Positions 7,536 to 14,515 of a DNA stretch of 23,256 nt are shown here, piece by piece. Source of the DNA: a virus. Position numbers and translations under genes: made by a program. Each line of letters begins with the position of its first letter. Positions within the stretch are counted from its first letter, which is position 1. The notes under the pieces are model-generated. The model was not told the DNA's origin. It saw only the letters and a list, made by a program, of their open reading frames with translations, and did not search any database. Location: positions 1 to 23,256 of the IMG/VR virus record IMGVR_UViG_3300027971_000227; one strand, given 5' to 3'.

Positions 7536-7541
7536 TAAATA
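7536..7541 (+). promoter_or_regulatory. TAAATA box before the 917-residue protein
   Basis: AATAAATA follows the gp17 stop directly, and 4 bases separate the box from the ATG at 7546. The arrangement TAAATATAG-TATG closely copies that at 744-758, where the exact late consensus occurs. No Shine-Dalgarno is present. Confidence 0.45.
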
Positions 7542-7545
7542 TAGT

Positions 7546-10299
7546 ATGATCAAGCCCAAAACATCACAGGATTTATTCAATAAAATACGCAGCAAGTTTG
7601 CTAATATACAATTAGGGGACAGTGCGGGCAACGTGACTGCAGATCCCAAATCAGCAGTGTTCTTTGATTTTGAATTCAGTGAATCATCTGATAATTTTGG
7701 CAGAGTAAGCATCAGTATTGCTGATGGAGAGAGTATGAAAGTGTTCTACAATCAAGGATTAGTGGAAAAGATTGATGATACTGCTCGAGCAGATTGGTAT
7801 TCATTCCTTAAAGAGTTAAAAGACTTTGCAGTGGAACATCAAATAGGTTTTGATGTAAGAGATATCACAAAAAATAGCCTTACACAGCAGGATTTTAAGA
7901 ATCTTGCAGATGTGAATCAAACGGTAAATACAGACGATAATATGTCTGAAGAATTAAACAAACTTACAAAATTAGCGGGTATTCCGGTAGCAGAGAGTCT
8001 TAGAGGAACTAAAAAGTCTTCTTACGAAAATTTAGACAAAACAAGATTAATTATTAGACATGCGAAACCTGTGGATGAATCTGTGCCAGGAGCAAGAAGC
8101 AGACAGATCAATAGTTTATACATTGAAAATTCACAAGGTGAAAGATTCAAATATCCAATGAAGCATCTAGCAGGTGCAAGAGCAATGGCTCGTCATGTGG
8201 CCAATGGTGGTGTACCTCATGATGATTTTGGGCAACATATTATTAAAATGAGTGAACAGATTGCTCAGCTTAATAGTTTTTCAAGATACGCTGCCAACAA
8301 AGATCAGTTAAACAATTCAGTGGGCGACATCATAGAAAAAAGTCAACTTAAATTAGAAAACATGAGAAATTATGTAAAAAATTTAAGTAAACAAACACAT
8401 TACATGAAAGCCAAAGAAGGTTTTCAGCCTGCCACTATCGCCGAATTAGATGACGCTACTAGAAATAGCCTAAGAGAAAAATTTACATTAAAACATCTCG
8501 ATGACAAAGTGGAATCAGCTCTGCCATTGATTCATTCGATCATGAAAGAGTATGATGATCGAGATGGAGAGATGTCTCCACCAGTGGACCAGTCAGCAAT
8601 GGTACAATCATTCCTTGCTAATCCAGAAAAGAAATTGGTATTAAGAGCAGATCCCGCTGCTGATAAGATGTTATCAGTAACAAAATTTTCAAATAAGAAT
8701 ACTATGTTAAGTTCTATTCTATCAGATATCGCTTCAAGAATGTTAACAAGAAATAACGAAGAAGATAGAATTGCTAACTTTGCCAGCCAAGTGGCTGATG
8801 ATATGGGCAATGAAGGAGCACCATTCTTCAAACCCGATGAAAATTATACAAGAAATAAAAAGATTGCAATACAATTGGCAAAAAGATATATCGACGATTA
8901 TAGAAAAATGCAACAGGATCCAGCATATGCTGACGAAGTGAGACAAGATCCTAGCAAGTTTGCTCCTAAAAAAGATCGTCAAGGCAGAGCCAAAGGTGAG
9001 GGAGAAGAATTTGAAAAATGGGCCAACCGAGTAGAATCTAAAGTCACAGAAGGCATACATTCTTTACCAGATGAAGATCATGCTGGTGAGAATTTCAGCA
9101 AATTAAAAGATGTGATGAGCAAACATTTTCCTGTGGGCACCGAAGCGGTCAATGCTGTTACCACATTACAAAGTTTAGGATTTGGAGATGATGATCTATT
9201 TGATCAATTGGGCGAATTGGCAGATAAGGAAGGACCAGATGCTTGTGCTTGTGAAACAGTTAAAAATTATATCATGAACACTCTGTTAAAGAGTCCAAAT
9301 ATCAGCAATTACTACACACCAGAACAGATCACAGCTCTACAAGATGCTGCATCTGCTTCTGATAATAGAAAAGAGAAAGAACCAAACAAATCCGATGACT
9401 CTTTTGATTATGCGATGAGCACAACCAAGGCGCCGGCAGAATCAGTGGTAAAAGAATCCGATCGACCTATCATGATCGATGGCAAGCAAGTGGACCTAAA
9501 CACCATAGAATATGAAATGCAAGATATCGGTGATAATATATACGACCTACAAGGTGCTAAGTTTGTGGATGGCACAGAGTTATCCGATGAACAAATGGAA
9601 AAATTAATGGTTGATATGGATTTCAATGATTGGGTGCAGCAGGATCATGCAGAAAGATATGCAGATGCCATGCAGGAAGCACCAGTAGACACTTCAGATA
9701 TGCACATAGTTGGCATAGGACGAGGAGAAAAAGAAGAAGTGCAGCAGATATTAGACAGAAACAAAGAATCATATGATGCTATACTGGGTGGGGAAGATCT
9801 AATAACTTTTGGCAAACTATACCGCGAATTGATATCCTATTACATGAGCAATGGAGAAATGCCATATGAAGTAGCGAAGGCTAGAGAAGGAGATCCCGAA
9901 CAGTGGATCATGGATCGATTGGACAGCATGGGATTGCTAGAAACGACCCAAGAATCTCAGGTTAGCATTGATGATGAATATAGATTTCGTGATTGGTTGA
10001 AAAAAACACATAACAAAGAAGTAGGGCTACTGACACCACAGGAATATATTATAGTTTCTAAACAGTACAGAGACGAGCAAGATAAAAAGAAACAAGAGAG
10101 CGTGGGCGGTGGACCAACTGTAAGCCAGATGAGTGACTTAGAATTAGCTAATTTCCTACACACGTCAGTGGCAGAAGTTAAAAAAGACAGAGAAGCTGCT
10201 GAAGAAGCAGCACAAGAAATAAATCAAAAATATGCCAGCGATAACGAGTCGGTAAAAGAAGACGAATTAGCAGTGATCAAAAGACTATCCGGCATCTAA
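7546..10299 (+). CDS. Large unknown protein after gp17
   Basis: This protein is 917 residues from the ATG at 7546. An upstream in-frame ATG at 7450 would overlap gp17 by 86 bases and is rejected. Function is unknown. The first ~130 residues form a distinct module (SAVFFDFEFSESSDNFGRVSIS...DWYSFLKELKDFAVEHQIGFDVRDITK) that I recall from other large marine phage proteins. Met133 then opens MSEELNKLTKLAGIP. The rest is mostly helical, charged and lacks membrane segments, with a short patterned piece FVDGTELSDEQMEKL. The C-terminus repeats the theme (LAVIKRLSGI). VAES and VTEG resemble T4 prohead protease sites, so an internal head protein is possible but unproven. The next gene starts immediately after its stop. 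Confidence 0.75.
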   Translation: MIKPKTSQDLFNKIRSKFANIQLGDSAGNVTADPKSAVFFDFEFSESSDNFGRVSISIADGESMKVFYNQGLVEKIDDTARADWYSFLKELKDFAVEHQIGFDVRDITKNSLTQQDFKNLADVNQTVNTDDNMSEELNKLTKLAGIPVAESLRGTKKSSYENLDKTRLIIRHAKPVDESVPGARSRQINSLYIENSQGERFKYPMKHLAGARAMARHVANGGVPHDDFGQHIIKMSEQIAQLNSFSRYAANKDQLNNSVGDIIEKSQLKLENMRNYVKNLSKQTHYMKAKEGFQPATIAELDDATRNSLREKFTLKHLDDKVESALPLIHSIMKEYDDRDGEMSPPVDQSAMVQSFLANPEKKLVLRADPAADKMLSVTKFSNKNTMLSSILSDIASRMLTRNNEEDRIANFASQVADDMGNEGAPFFKPDENYTRNKKIAIQLAKRYIDDYRKMQQDPAYADEVRQDPSKFAPKKDRQGRAKGEGEEFEKWANRVESKVTEGIHSLPDEDHAGENFSKLKDVMSKHFPVGTEAVNAVTTLQSLGFGDDDLFDQLGELADKEGPDACACETVKNYIMNTLLKSPNISNYYTPEQITALQDAASASDNRKEKEPNKSDDSFDYAMSTTKAPAESVVKESDRPIMIDGKQVDLNTIEYEMQDIGDNIYDLQGAKFVDGTELSDEQMEKLMVDMDFNDWVQQDHAERYADAMQEAPVDTSDMHIVGIGRGEKEEVQQILDRNKESYDAILGGEDLITFGKLYRELISYYMSNGEMPYEVAKAREGDPEQWIMDRLDSMGLLETTQESQVSIDDEYRFRDWLKKTHNKEVGLLTPQEYIIVSKQYRDEQDKKKQESVGGGPTVSQMSDLELANFLHTSVAEVKKDREAAEEAAQEINQKYASDNESVKEDELAVIKRLSGI

Positions 10300-10860
10300 A
10301 TGACATCTCTTACACAACTTAACGAGCAGCACAAGAGTGATAAAGGCAAGATCGGGAAAAAAAAAGATAGTATATTCGAAGGACACAGTTATATTTCCCA
10401 TTATTATGAAAATGTTTTCCTTCCTTTAAAAGAAAAAACAAAAACTGTTGTCGAGATTGGCGTGTTTGCTGGAGCTTCAATGAAATTATGGCATGACTAT
10501 TTTTCAAATGCCACAATATACGGTATTGATAAGAGACCTGCTTGGAAAAATATAGGAAATTATAACAATAGATGTAAAGTAATTATAGGTAGTTCCAATG
10601 ATATTTCCACATATAAAGAAATACCCAACGATATTGATATAGTAATTGATGATGGTTCTCACAAACTCGTTGATCAAATAAAATCTTTTAATATATTATT
10701 TCCTAAACTTAGAACTGGTGGATTATATATCATAGAAGATATAGTTTCTATAGACGAAGTTAAACAAACATTTATCGATCTGCACAGCAGTGCAAAAATA
10801 TACGATTTTAGAAATATTACCAATAGACACGATGATGTGTTGGTAGAAATAATAAAATAA
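10300..10860 (+). CDS. Class I SAM-dependent methyltransferase
   Basis: This 186-residue protein has a Rossmann methyltransferase core resembling the macrocin/TylF type of O-methyltransferase. Motif I is VVEIGVFAGASMKLW (50-64), and an acidic residue ends strand 2 in YGIDKRP (74-80). DIVIDDGSH (113-121) and GGLYIIEDI (140-148) follow, the latter two with acids that could bind a metal ion. The substrate is not visible; the TylF relatives methylate sugars, which would fit the glycan genes further right. The ATG follows directly on the stop of the 917-residue gene, so it is probably co-expressed. The gene looks more A+T-rich than its left neighbours and may have been acquired. Confidence 0.82.
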   Translation: MTSLTQLNEQHKSDKGKIGKKKDSIFEGHSYISHYYENVFLPLKEKTKTVVEIGVFAGASMKLWHDYFSNATIYGIDKRPAWKNIGNYNNRCKVIIGSSNDISTYKEIPNDIDIVIDDGSHKLVDQIKSFNILFPKLRTGGLYIIEDIVSIDEVKQTFIDLHSSAKIYDFRNITNRHDDVLVEIIK

Positions 10861-10961
10861 TTCACTTGCTCTTTGATAAATAAGTGTGTATATTATTCTT
10901 TATGTCTAATATACATTAGGCAAATATAAAACAAACATAGGCACATTAGGAGGCTTACATT
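10861..10961 (+). promoter_or_regulatory. gp32 leader: promoter-like boxes and strong Shine-Dalgarno
   Basis: This 101-base gap holds a TAAATA box (10877-10882) and a weak host-type pair TTGCTC (10866-10871) / TATATT (10889-10894) spaced 17. A small hairpin CTAAT/ATTAG (10906-10919) is followed by a near-perfect Shine-Dalgarno AGGAGG (10948-10953), 8 bases before the gp32 start. ACATTAGG occurs twice, at 10913 and 10943, the second overlapping the Shine-Dalgarno. T4 gp32 represses its own translation through its leader, so this A+U-rich leader could do the same; that is inference. Confidence 0.5.
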
Positions 10962-11933
10962 ATGGCTACACTAGCTGAAATAAGAGCGAGGTTAAAATCT
11001 CAAGAAGTGAATCGCTCCACTTCATCAACAGGCGGCGACAACGCCATCTACCCTCACTGGAACATACAGGAAAATCAAGAAGCAGTAGTTCGTTTCTTAC
11101 CTGACAAAGATCCAAATAACACTTTTTTCTGGACCGAAAGAGCAATGATTAAATTGCCTTTTGCTGGGATCAAAGGACAAGCGGATTCAAGACCAGTGCA
11201 AGTACAAGTACCATGCATGGAAATGTATGGTGAGACCTGCCCAGTGCTAACCGAGGTTAGACCGTGGTTTAAAGACAAGTCAATGGAAGACATGGGCAGA
11301 AAGTATTGGAAAAAGAAAAGTTACATATTCCAAGGTTTTGTGTTACAAAATCCATTGTCCGATGACAAAACACCAGAGAATCCAATAAGAAGATTCATCA
11401 TTGGTCCACAAATTTTCAACATAATCAGATCCGCGTTACTGGATCCAGAAATGGAAGAGTTACCAACTGATTCTGTGAGAGGTGTAGATTTTAGGATCAC
11501 CAAAACATCCAAAGGTGGATATGCTGATTACTCTACTTCAAAATGGAGCAGAAGAGAAAGAGCTCTGGACGAAGCAGAGAGAGCAGCTATTGACAAGTTT
11601 GGGTTGTTTAATCTTTCAGACTTCAGACCTAAGAAACCCACTGAAGCAGAAATAAAAATAATCAAAGAATTATTTGAAAAATCTGTAGAAGGTGAAGCTT
11701 ATGATCTAGAAAAATATGGTCAGTATTTCAGACCAGCTGGAGTATCAGCTACAGCAAATGGTTCTGCAAACGGATCATCTTCTGTAACTGCTACAGTTGA
11801 CGGAGAAGCTGTTGTTACCAAAGTAGAAGAGGTAAAAGCGGCTCCTGCTGCGGCAGCACCTCAGCCATCCACTGATAGCGCTAAAAGAGCAGAGGATATC
11901 TTGAAACTGATCAGATCAAGACAAAGCAAATAA
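10962..11933 (+). CDS. gp32: Single-stranded DNA-binding protein (T4 gp32-like)
   Basis: It coats single-stranded DNA during replication, recombination and repair, and works with UvsX and UvsY encoded just downstream. The N-terminal MATLAEIRARLKSQE helix (1-15) is the expected cooperative-binding segment. The OB-fold core follows (about 30-250), including RFIIGPQIFNII and VDFRITKTSKGGYADYS. KKKSYIFQG (116-124) corresponds to the KRKTSYWAN segment of T4. The zinc site seems incomplete: only C85 and C93 are present, the CPVC of T4 reads CPVL, and no equivalent His is obvious. The C-terminal region is Ala/Val/Pro-rich and ends in a basic helix (AEDILKLIRSRQSK) rather than the acidic tail of T4. 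The strong Shine-Dalgarno suggests abundant expression. Confidence 0.92.
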   Translation: MATLAEIRARLKSQEVNRSTSSTGGDNAIYPHWNIQENQEAVVRFLPDKDPNNTFFWTERAMIKLPFAGIKGQADSRPVQVQVPCMEMYGETCPVLTEVRPWFKDKSMEDMGRKYWKKKSYIFQGFVLQNPLSDDKTPENPIRRFIIGPQIFNIIRSALLDPEMEELPTDSVRGVDFRITKTSKGGYADYSTSKWSRRERALDEAERAAIDKFGLFNLSDFRPKKPTEAEIKIIKELFEKSVEGEAYDLEKYGQYFRPAGVSATANGSANGSSSVTATVDGEAVVTKVEEVKAAPAAAAPQPSTDSAKRAEDILKLIRSRQSK

Positions 11934-11985
11934 CACTAATTTCCCTTTTGGCTCCAGCATATTGACACTGGAGCCAATTAGTGTT
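11932..11985 (+). repeat. Nested inverted repeat between gp32 and uvsX
   Basis: A perfect 10-bp inner stem, TTGGCTCCAG (11948-11957) with CTGGAGCCAA (11968-11977), surrounds a 10-base loop. An outer pair, AACACTAA (11932-11939) with TTAGTGTT (11978-11985), could extend it across an 8-base bulge on the left side. There is no T-run after it on either strand, so a standard rho-independent terminator is unlikely. It could protect the gp32 message 3' end or regulate the promoter it overlaps. Confidence 0.75.
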
Positions 11986-11990
11986 AATAT
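11962..11990 (+). promoter_or_regulatory. Host-type promoter of uvsX
   Basis: A perfect TTGACA -35 (11962-11967) is followed 17 bases later by TAATAT (11985-11990) as -10, with TATAAG (11988-11993) as an alternative. The start point would be near 11997, giving a short leader with AGGA before the ATG at 12009. The -35 lies exactly in the loop of the hairpin at 11948-11977. This looks like an early promoter read by the host housekeeping sigma factor. Confidence 0.65.
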
Positions 11991-12008
11991 AAGAACATAG
12001 GAATAAAA

Positions 12009-13079
12009 ATGACAAAAGTATTTGACGCAACAAAATTTAGAAAAAGTATTACAAAATCAATTCAAGGTTTAGGTTTAGGATTTAATGATCCCACAGACTG
12101 GATTTCCACAGGTAATTACGCATTAAACTATTTGATATCAGGGGATTTCAACAAAGGTATTCCTCTGGGAAAAGTATCTGTACTGGCGGGAGAGTCGGGT
12201 GCAGGTAAGTCTTACATAGCGTCAGGCAACATAATCAAGAATGCACAGGCACAAGGTATCTATGTTATTCTAATTGACACTGAGAATGCTTTAGACGAGT
12301 CTTGGTTGCAGGCATTGGGTGTGGACACTGATGAGAAGAAATTATTAAAATTGAGTCTTTCAATGGTGGATGATGTGGCTAAAACCATATCAGAATTCAT
12401 GAAAGGTTACAAAGAGGAAAATTTAGAAAATAGAGAGAATGCACCCAAAATTCTATTTGTGATAGATTCTTTGGGTATGTTATTGACTCCCACAGATGTG
12501 AATCAATTTGAAGCAGGAGAGATGAAAGGTGATTTAGGAAGAAAACCCAAGGCGCTGACAGCTCTGGTTAGAAACTGCGTGAATATGTTTGGGTCCTACA
12601 ATGTAGGATTAATAGCAACCAATCACACGTATGCATCACAGGATATGTTTGATCCAGATGATAAAATATCTGGAGGTCAGGGATTTATCTATGCTTCTTC
12701 TATTGTGATAGCAATGAAAAAATTAAAATTAAAAGAAGACGAAGCGGGTAATAAAATTTCAGAAGTGAGAGGTATTCGAGCAGCATGTAAAGTTATGAAG
12801 ACTCGTTATGCTAAACCTTTTGAGAGTGTGCAGGTTAAAATTCCATATGACACAGGTATGGATCCTTATTCTGGGTTGGTTGATCTTTTTGAAAAACAAG
12901 GAGTACTGGTTCAATCTGGAAACAGATTAAAATATGTGGACAGCAAAGGCAAAGAACATCTAGAATATAGAAAAGACTGGGATGGAGATAAATTAACAAT
13001 GATAATGAACGATTATCAAAATGTTAAAAAACCAGAACCAAAAGAAGATGAGAAAGAAACTAAAAAAGAAAAAAAATAA
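12009..13079 (+). CDS. uvsX: UvsX recombinase (RecA/Rad51-like)
   Basis: This strand-exchange ATPase forms filaments on single-stranded DNA and drives recombination-dependent replication in T4-like phages. The 356-residue protein shows the RecA core in order. The Walker A is GESGAGKS (61-68), ILIDTENAL (87-95) carries the catalytic Glu92, the Walker B is ILFVIDS (148-154), and NHTY (205-208) lies in the sensing region. The DNA-binding loop region contains DDKISGGQGFIYAS (217-230). The C-terminus is highly charged (Lys/Glu repeats), and T4 UvsX also ends in a variable tail. It has its own promoter upstream and is followed after 4 bases by a tiny ORF. UvsY lies close downstream, as in cooperating recombination modules. 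Confidence 0.95.
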   Translation: MTKVFDATKFRKSITKSIQGLGLGFNDPTDWISTGNYALNYLISGDFNKGIPLGKVSVLAGESGAGKSYIASGNIIKNAQAQGIYVILIDTENALDESWLQALGVDTDEKKLLKLSLSMVDDVAKTISEFMKGYKEENLENRENAPKILFVIDSLGMLLTPTDVNQFEAGEMKGDLGRKPKALTALVRNCVNMFGSYNVGLIATNHTYASQDMFDPDDKISGGQGFIYASSIVIAMKKLKLKEDEAGNKISEVRGIRAACKVMKTRYAKPFESVQVKIPYDTGMDPYSGLVDLFEKQGVLVQSGNRLKYVDSKGKEHLEYRKDWDGDKLTMIMNDYQNVKKPEPKEDEKETKKEKK

Positions 13080-13083
13080 AGGA

Positions 13084-13158
13084 ATGTGGTCAGATGTTTT
13101 ATGGATAGGAGGAACATCGTTGATTACCTATTTAATTATTACAATATTTCAATTATGA
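13084..13158 (+). CDS. Tiny hydrophobic peptide (24 residues)
   Basis: It reads MWSDVLWIGGTSLITYLIITIFQL. About 18 consecutive residues are hydrophobic or small, so it could span the membrane once. The ATG lies 4 bases after the uvsX stop, with AAAGGA directly in front. The stop overlaps the next ATG in an ATGA junction, which is the main reason to believe it. T4 encodes the small membrane-associated gp40 after uvsX, but there is no sequence basis here to equate them. It may be only a translational bridge. Confidence 0.45.
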   Translation: MWSDVLWIGGTSLITYLIITIFQL

Positions 13159-13256
13159 AAAAGAAAAAAAATAAAAAAATTGCAGGTTACTACGGTTACT
13201 GGGATAGTAAAAAGAAAAAAAGAGTTTTTAAAACACTTTGGCAGGATAAAAATTAA
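13155..13256 (+). CDS. Tiny very basic protein (33 residues)
   Basis: The protein starts MKKKKNKKIAGYYGYWDSKK and continues KKRVFKTLWQDKN. About two fifths of the residues are Lys or Arg, with Tyr/Trp clustered in the middle, as in small nucleic-acid-binding peptides. It begins in an ATGA overlap with the hydrophobic peptide, and its TAA overlaps the ATG of the acidic 74-residue protein by one base. The overlaps on both ends support translation. Function is unknown. Confidence 0.55.
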   Translation: MKKKKNKKIAGYYGYWDSKKKKRVFKTLWQDKN

Positions 13257-13480
13257 TGCAAGAATTTACACACGAAGAAATAGAACAGATATGGAACTCA
13301 ATCAGTCACTATGTGCCTGATAGACAGAAAGTAGACTGTGCCGTGGACTTTATTAAGACACTGGTAGATATTGGTGTTCCCACTAAAGTGATCAAATCCG
13401 CTGGAGAGTATGATGAAAAATTAGAAGAAGCAATTGAGAGCGTGTTTGATGATGAAGAAGAAGACGGATACGACGAATAA
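13256..13480 (+). CDS. Small acidic protein between uvsX and uvsY
   Basis: This 74-residue protein ends in a strongly acidic tail (FDDEEEDGYDE). The body, HEEIEQIWNSISHYVPDRQK followed by CAVDFIKTLVDIGVPTKVIKSAGEYDEKLEEAI, is probably helical. I recall similar small acidic proteins beside uvsX in marine T4-like phages, without a known role. It is translationally linked at both ends: the start overlaps the basic peptide stop and the stop overlaps the uvsY start by one base. A partner role in recombination is plausible from location only. Confidence 0.75.
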   Translation: MQEFTHEEIEQIWNSISHYVPDRQKVDCAVDFIKTLVDIGVPTKVIKSAGEYDEKLEEAIESVFDDEEEDGYDE

Positions 13481-13938
13481 TGAGCTGGTATACAAAAGTA
13501 AGTCAGGATATTAGTTTAATACCTGATTGTATAAAACATTTTGATCAGGAACTAGAAACAGCAAGAAAAGAAATATACATCTTTGGAAATCTTGAAAAGG
13601 CAGCAGCATCTTTGCCGGGAGTGGTCGAGCAAAGATTCAATCAGTTACAAGAGATAGAAGCCATATTAGAATATCTTAACATAGAAAATCGAAGATTAAG
13701 ATCCAAAACATTTAAGAAATTTTTAGAAAATTACAATAGAGCATTAACATCTCGAGATGCTGACAAGTATGTGGATGGAGAGGCAGATGTAGTGGATATG
13801 GAAAAAATTATCAATGAGTTTGCTCTATTAAGAAATAAATGGTTGGGCATAACCAAAGGATTAGATCAAAAACAATGGCAGTTAACTAACATAGTTAAAC
13901 TACGAGTGGCTGGAATGGAAGATGCCACGATCAGATAG
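13480..13938 (+). CDS. uvsY: UvsY recombination mediator
   Basis: UvsY helps load UvsX on gp32-covered single-stranded DNA. The 152-residue protein is slightly longer than T4 UvsY (137). It is helical, with conserved-looking segments HFDQELETARKEIYIFGNLEKAAASLPGVVEQRFNQLQEIEAILEYLN (about 20-67) and RLRSKTFKKFLENYNRALTSRDADKYVDGEADV (about 72-104). The C-terminal LDQKQWQLTNIVKLRVAGMEDATIR is typical of the family. The start overlaps the preceding stop by one base, and the end overlaps the HAD gene by 17 bases. Confidence 0.88.
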   Translation: MSWYTKVSQDISLIPDCIKHFDQELETARKEIYIFGNLEKAAASLPGVVEQRFNQLQEIEAILEYLNIENRRLRSKTFKKFLENYNRALTSRDADKYVDGEADVVDMEKIINEFALLRNKWLGITKGLDQKQWQLTNIVKLRVAGMEDATIR

Positions 13939-14515
13939 AATAATACTCACAGACGTTGACGGTGTACTATTGGAATGGGAAGACCATTTTAGTAAATGGA
14001 TGTCTACCAAAGGATTTCCTCAATTAGAGAACACAGATCATGAATACGATATGAGTATTCGATATGGCATACACAAAGATCTTTCTCGAGAATTAGTTAG
14101 AGAATTTAATAAAAGTGCATGGATGAGTACACAACTGCCAATGCCCGATGCACAAACTTGGGTAAAATTATTACATGCAGAAGGGTGGACATTTATACCT
14201 ATAACATCACAAACATCTGACATACCGGCACAGGAATTAAGGAAAAGAAGACTAGCAGAATTATTTGGTGATACTGTATTCACAAATTTTTTTATATTAG
14301 AAACTGGCGATCACAAAGATGCAGCATTGGCGGAATTTCACGGCACAGGTTTATGGTGGGTGGAAGATAAATGGACTAATGCTAAAAAAGGTTTAAAATA
14401 TGGTTTAAGACCATTATTATATAATCATGATTACAACCAAGGCTTAGAAGATGAAAATATTATCCGAGTAAATAATTGGCAACACATACATAAAATCATC
14501 AATGGCAAAAAATAA
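13922..14515 (+). CDS. HAD-like phosphatase
   Basis: This 197-residue protein has the HAD hydrolase motifs. Motif I is ILTDVDGVLLEW (8-19), with nucleophile D11 and acid/base D13. Motif II is PITSQT (93-98, T94 or S95), the motif III Lys is probably K132 in GDHKD, and motif IV is WVEDKWTN (146-153) with E148/D149. The substrate is unknown; a phosphosugar or nucleotide is likely for this size and an inserted helical cap (about 20-80). It overlaps uvsY by 17 bases and the downstream kinase-nucleotidyltransferase by 14. That suggests the phosphatase and fusion enzyme work in one short pathway. Confidence 0.75.
   Translation: MPRSDRIILTDVDGVLLEWEDHFSKWMSTKGFPQLENTDHEYDMSIRYGIHKDLSRELVREFNKSAWMSTQLPMPDAQTWVKLLHAEGWTFIPITSQTSDIPAQELRKRRLAELFGDTVFTNFFILETGDHKDAALAEFHGTGLWWVEDKWTNAKKGLKYGLRPLLYNHDYNQGLEDENIIRVNNWQHIHKIINGKK

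Noticed and set aside
7450-7545. Longer start (ATG at 7450) for the 917-residue protein
   Set aside because: It would overlap the conserved end of gp17 by 86 bases, and the ATG at 7546 follows the gp17 stop with a TAAATA box at the usual spacing.
11932-11985. The gp32-uvsX hairpin as a standard rho-independent terminator
   Set aside because: No T-run follows the stem on either strand, so I list it only as an inverted repeat.
13084-13158. Equating the 24-residue peptide with T4 gp40, which also follows uvsX
   Set aside because: T4 gp40 is far longer and there is no sequence similarity to judge; only position and hydrophobicity are shared.
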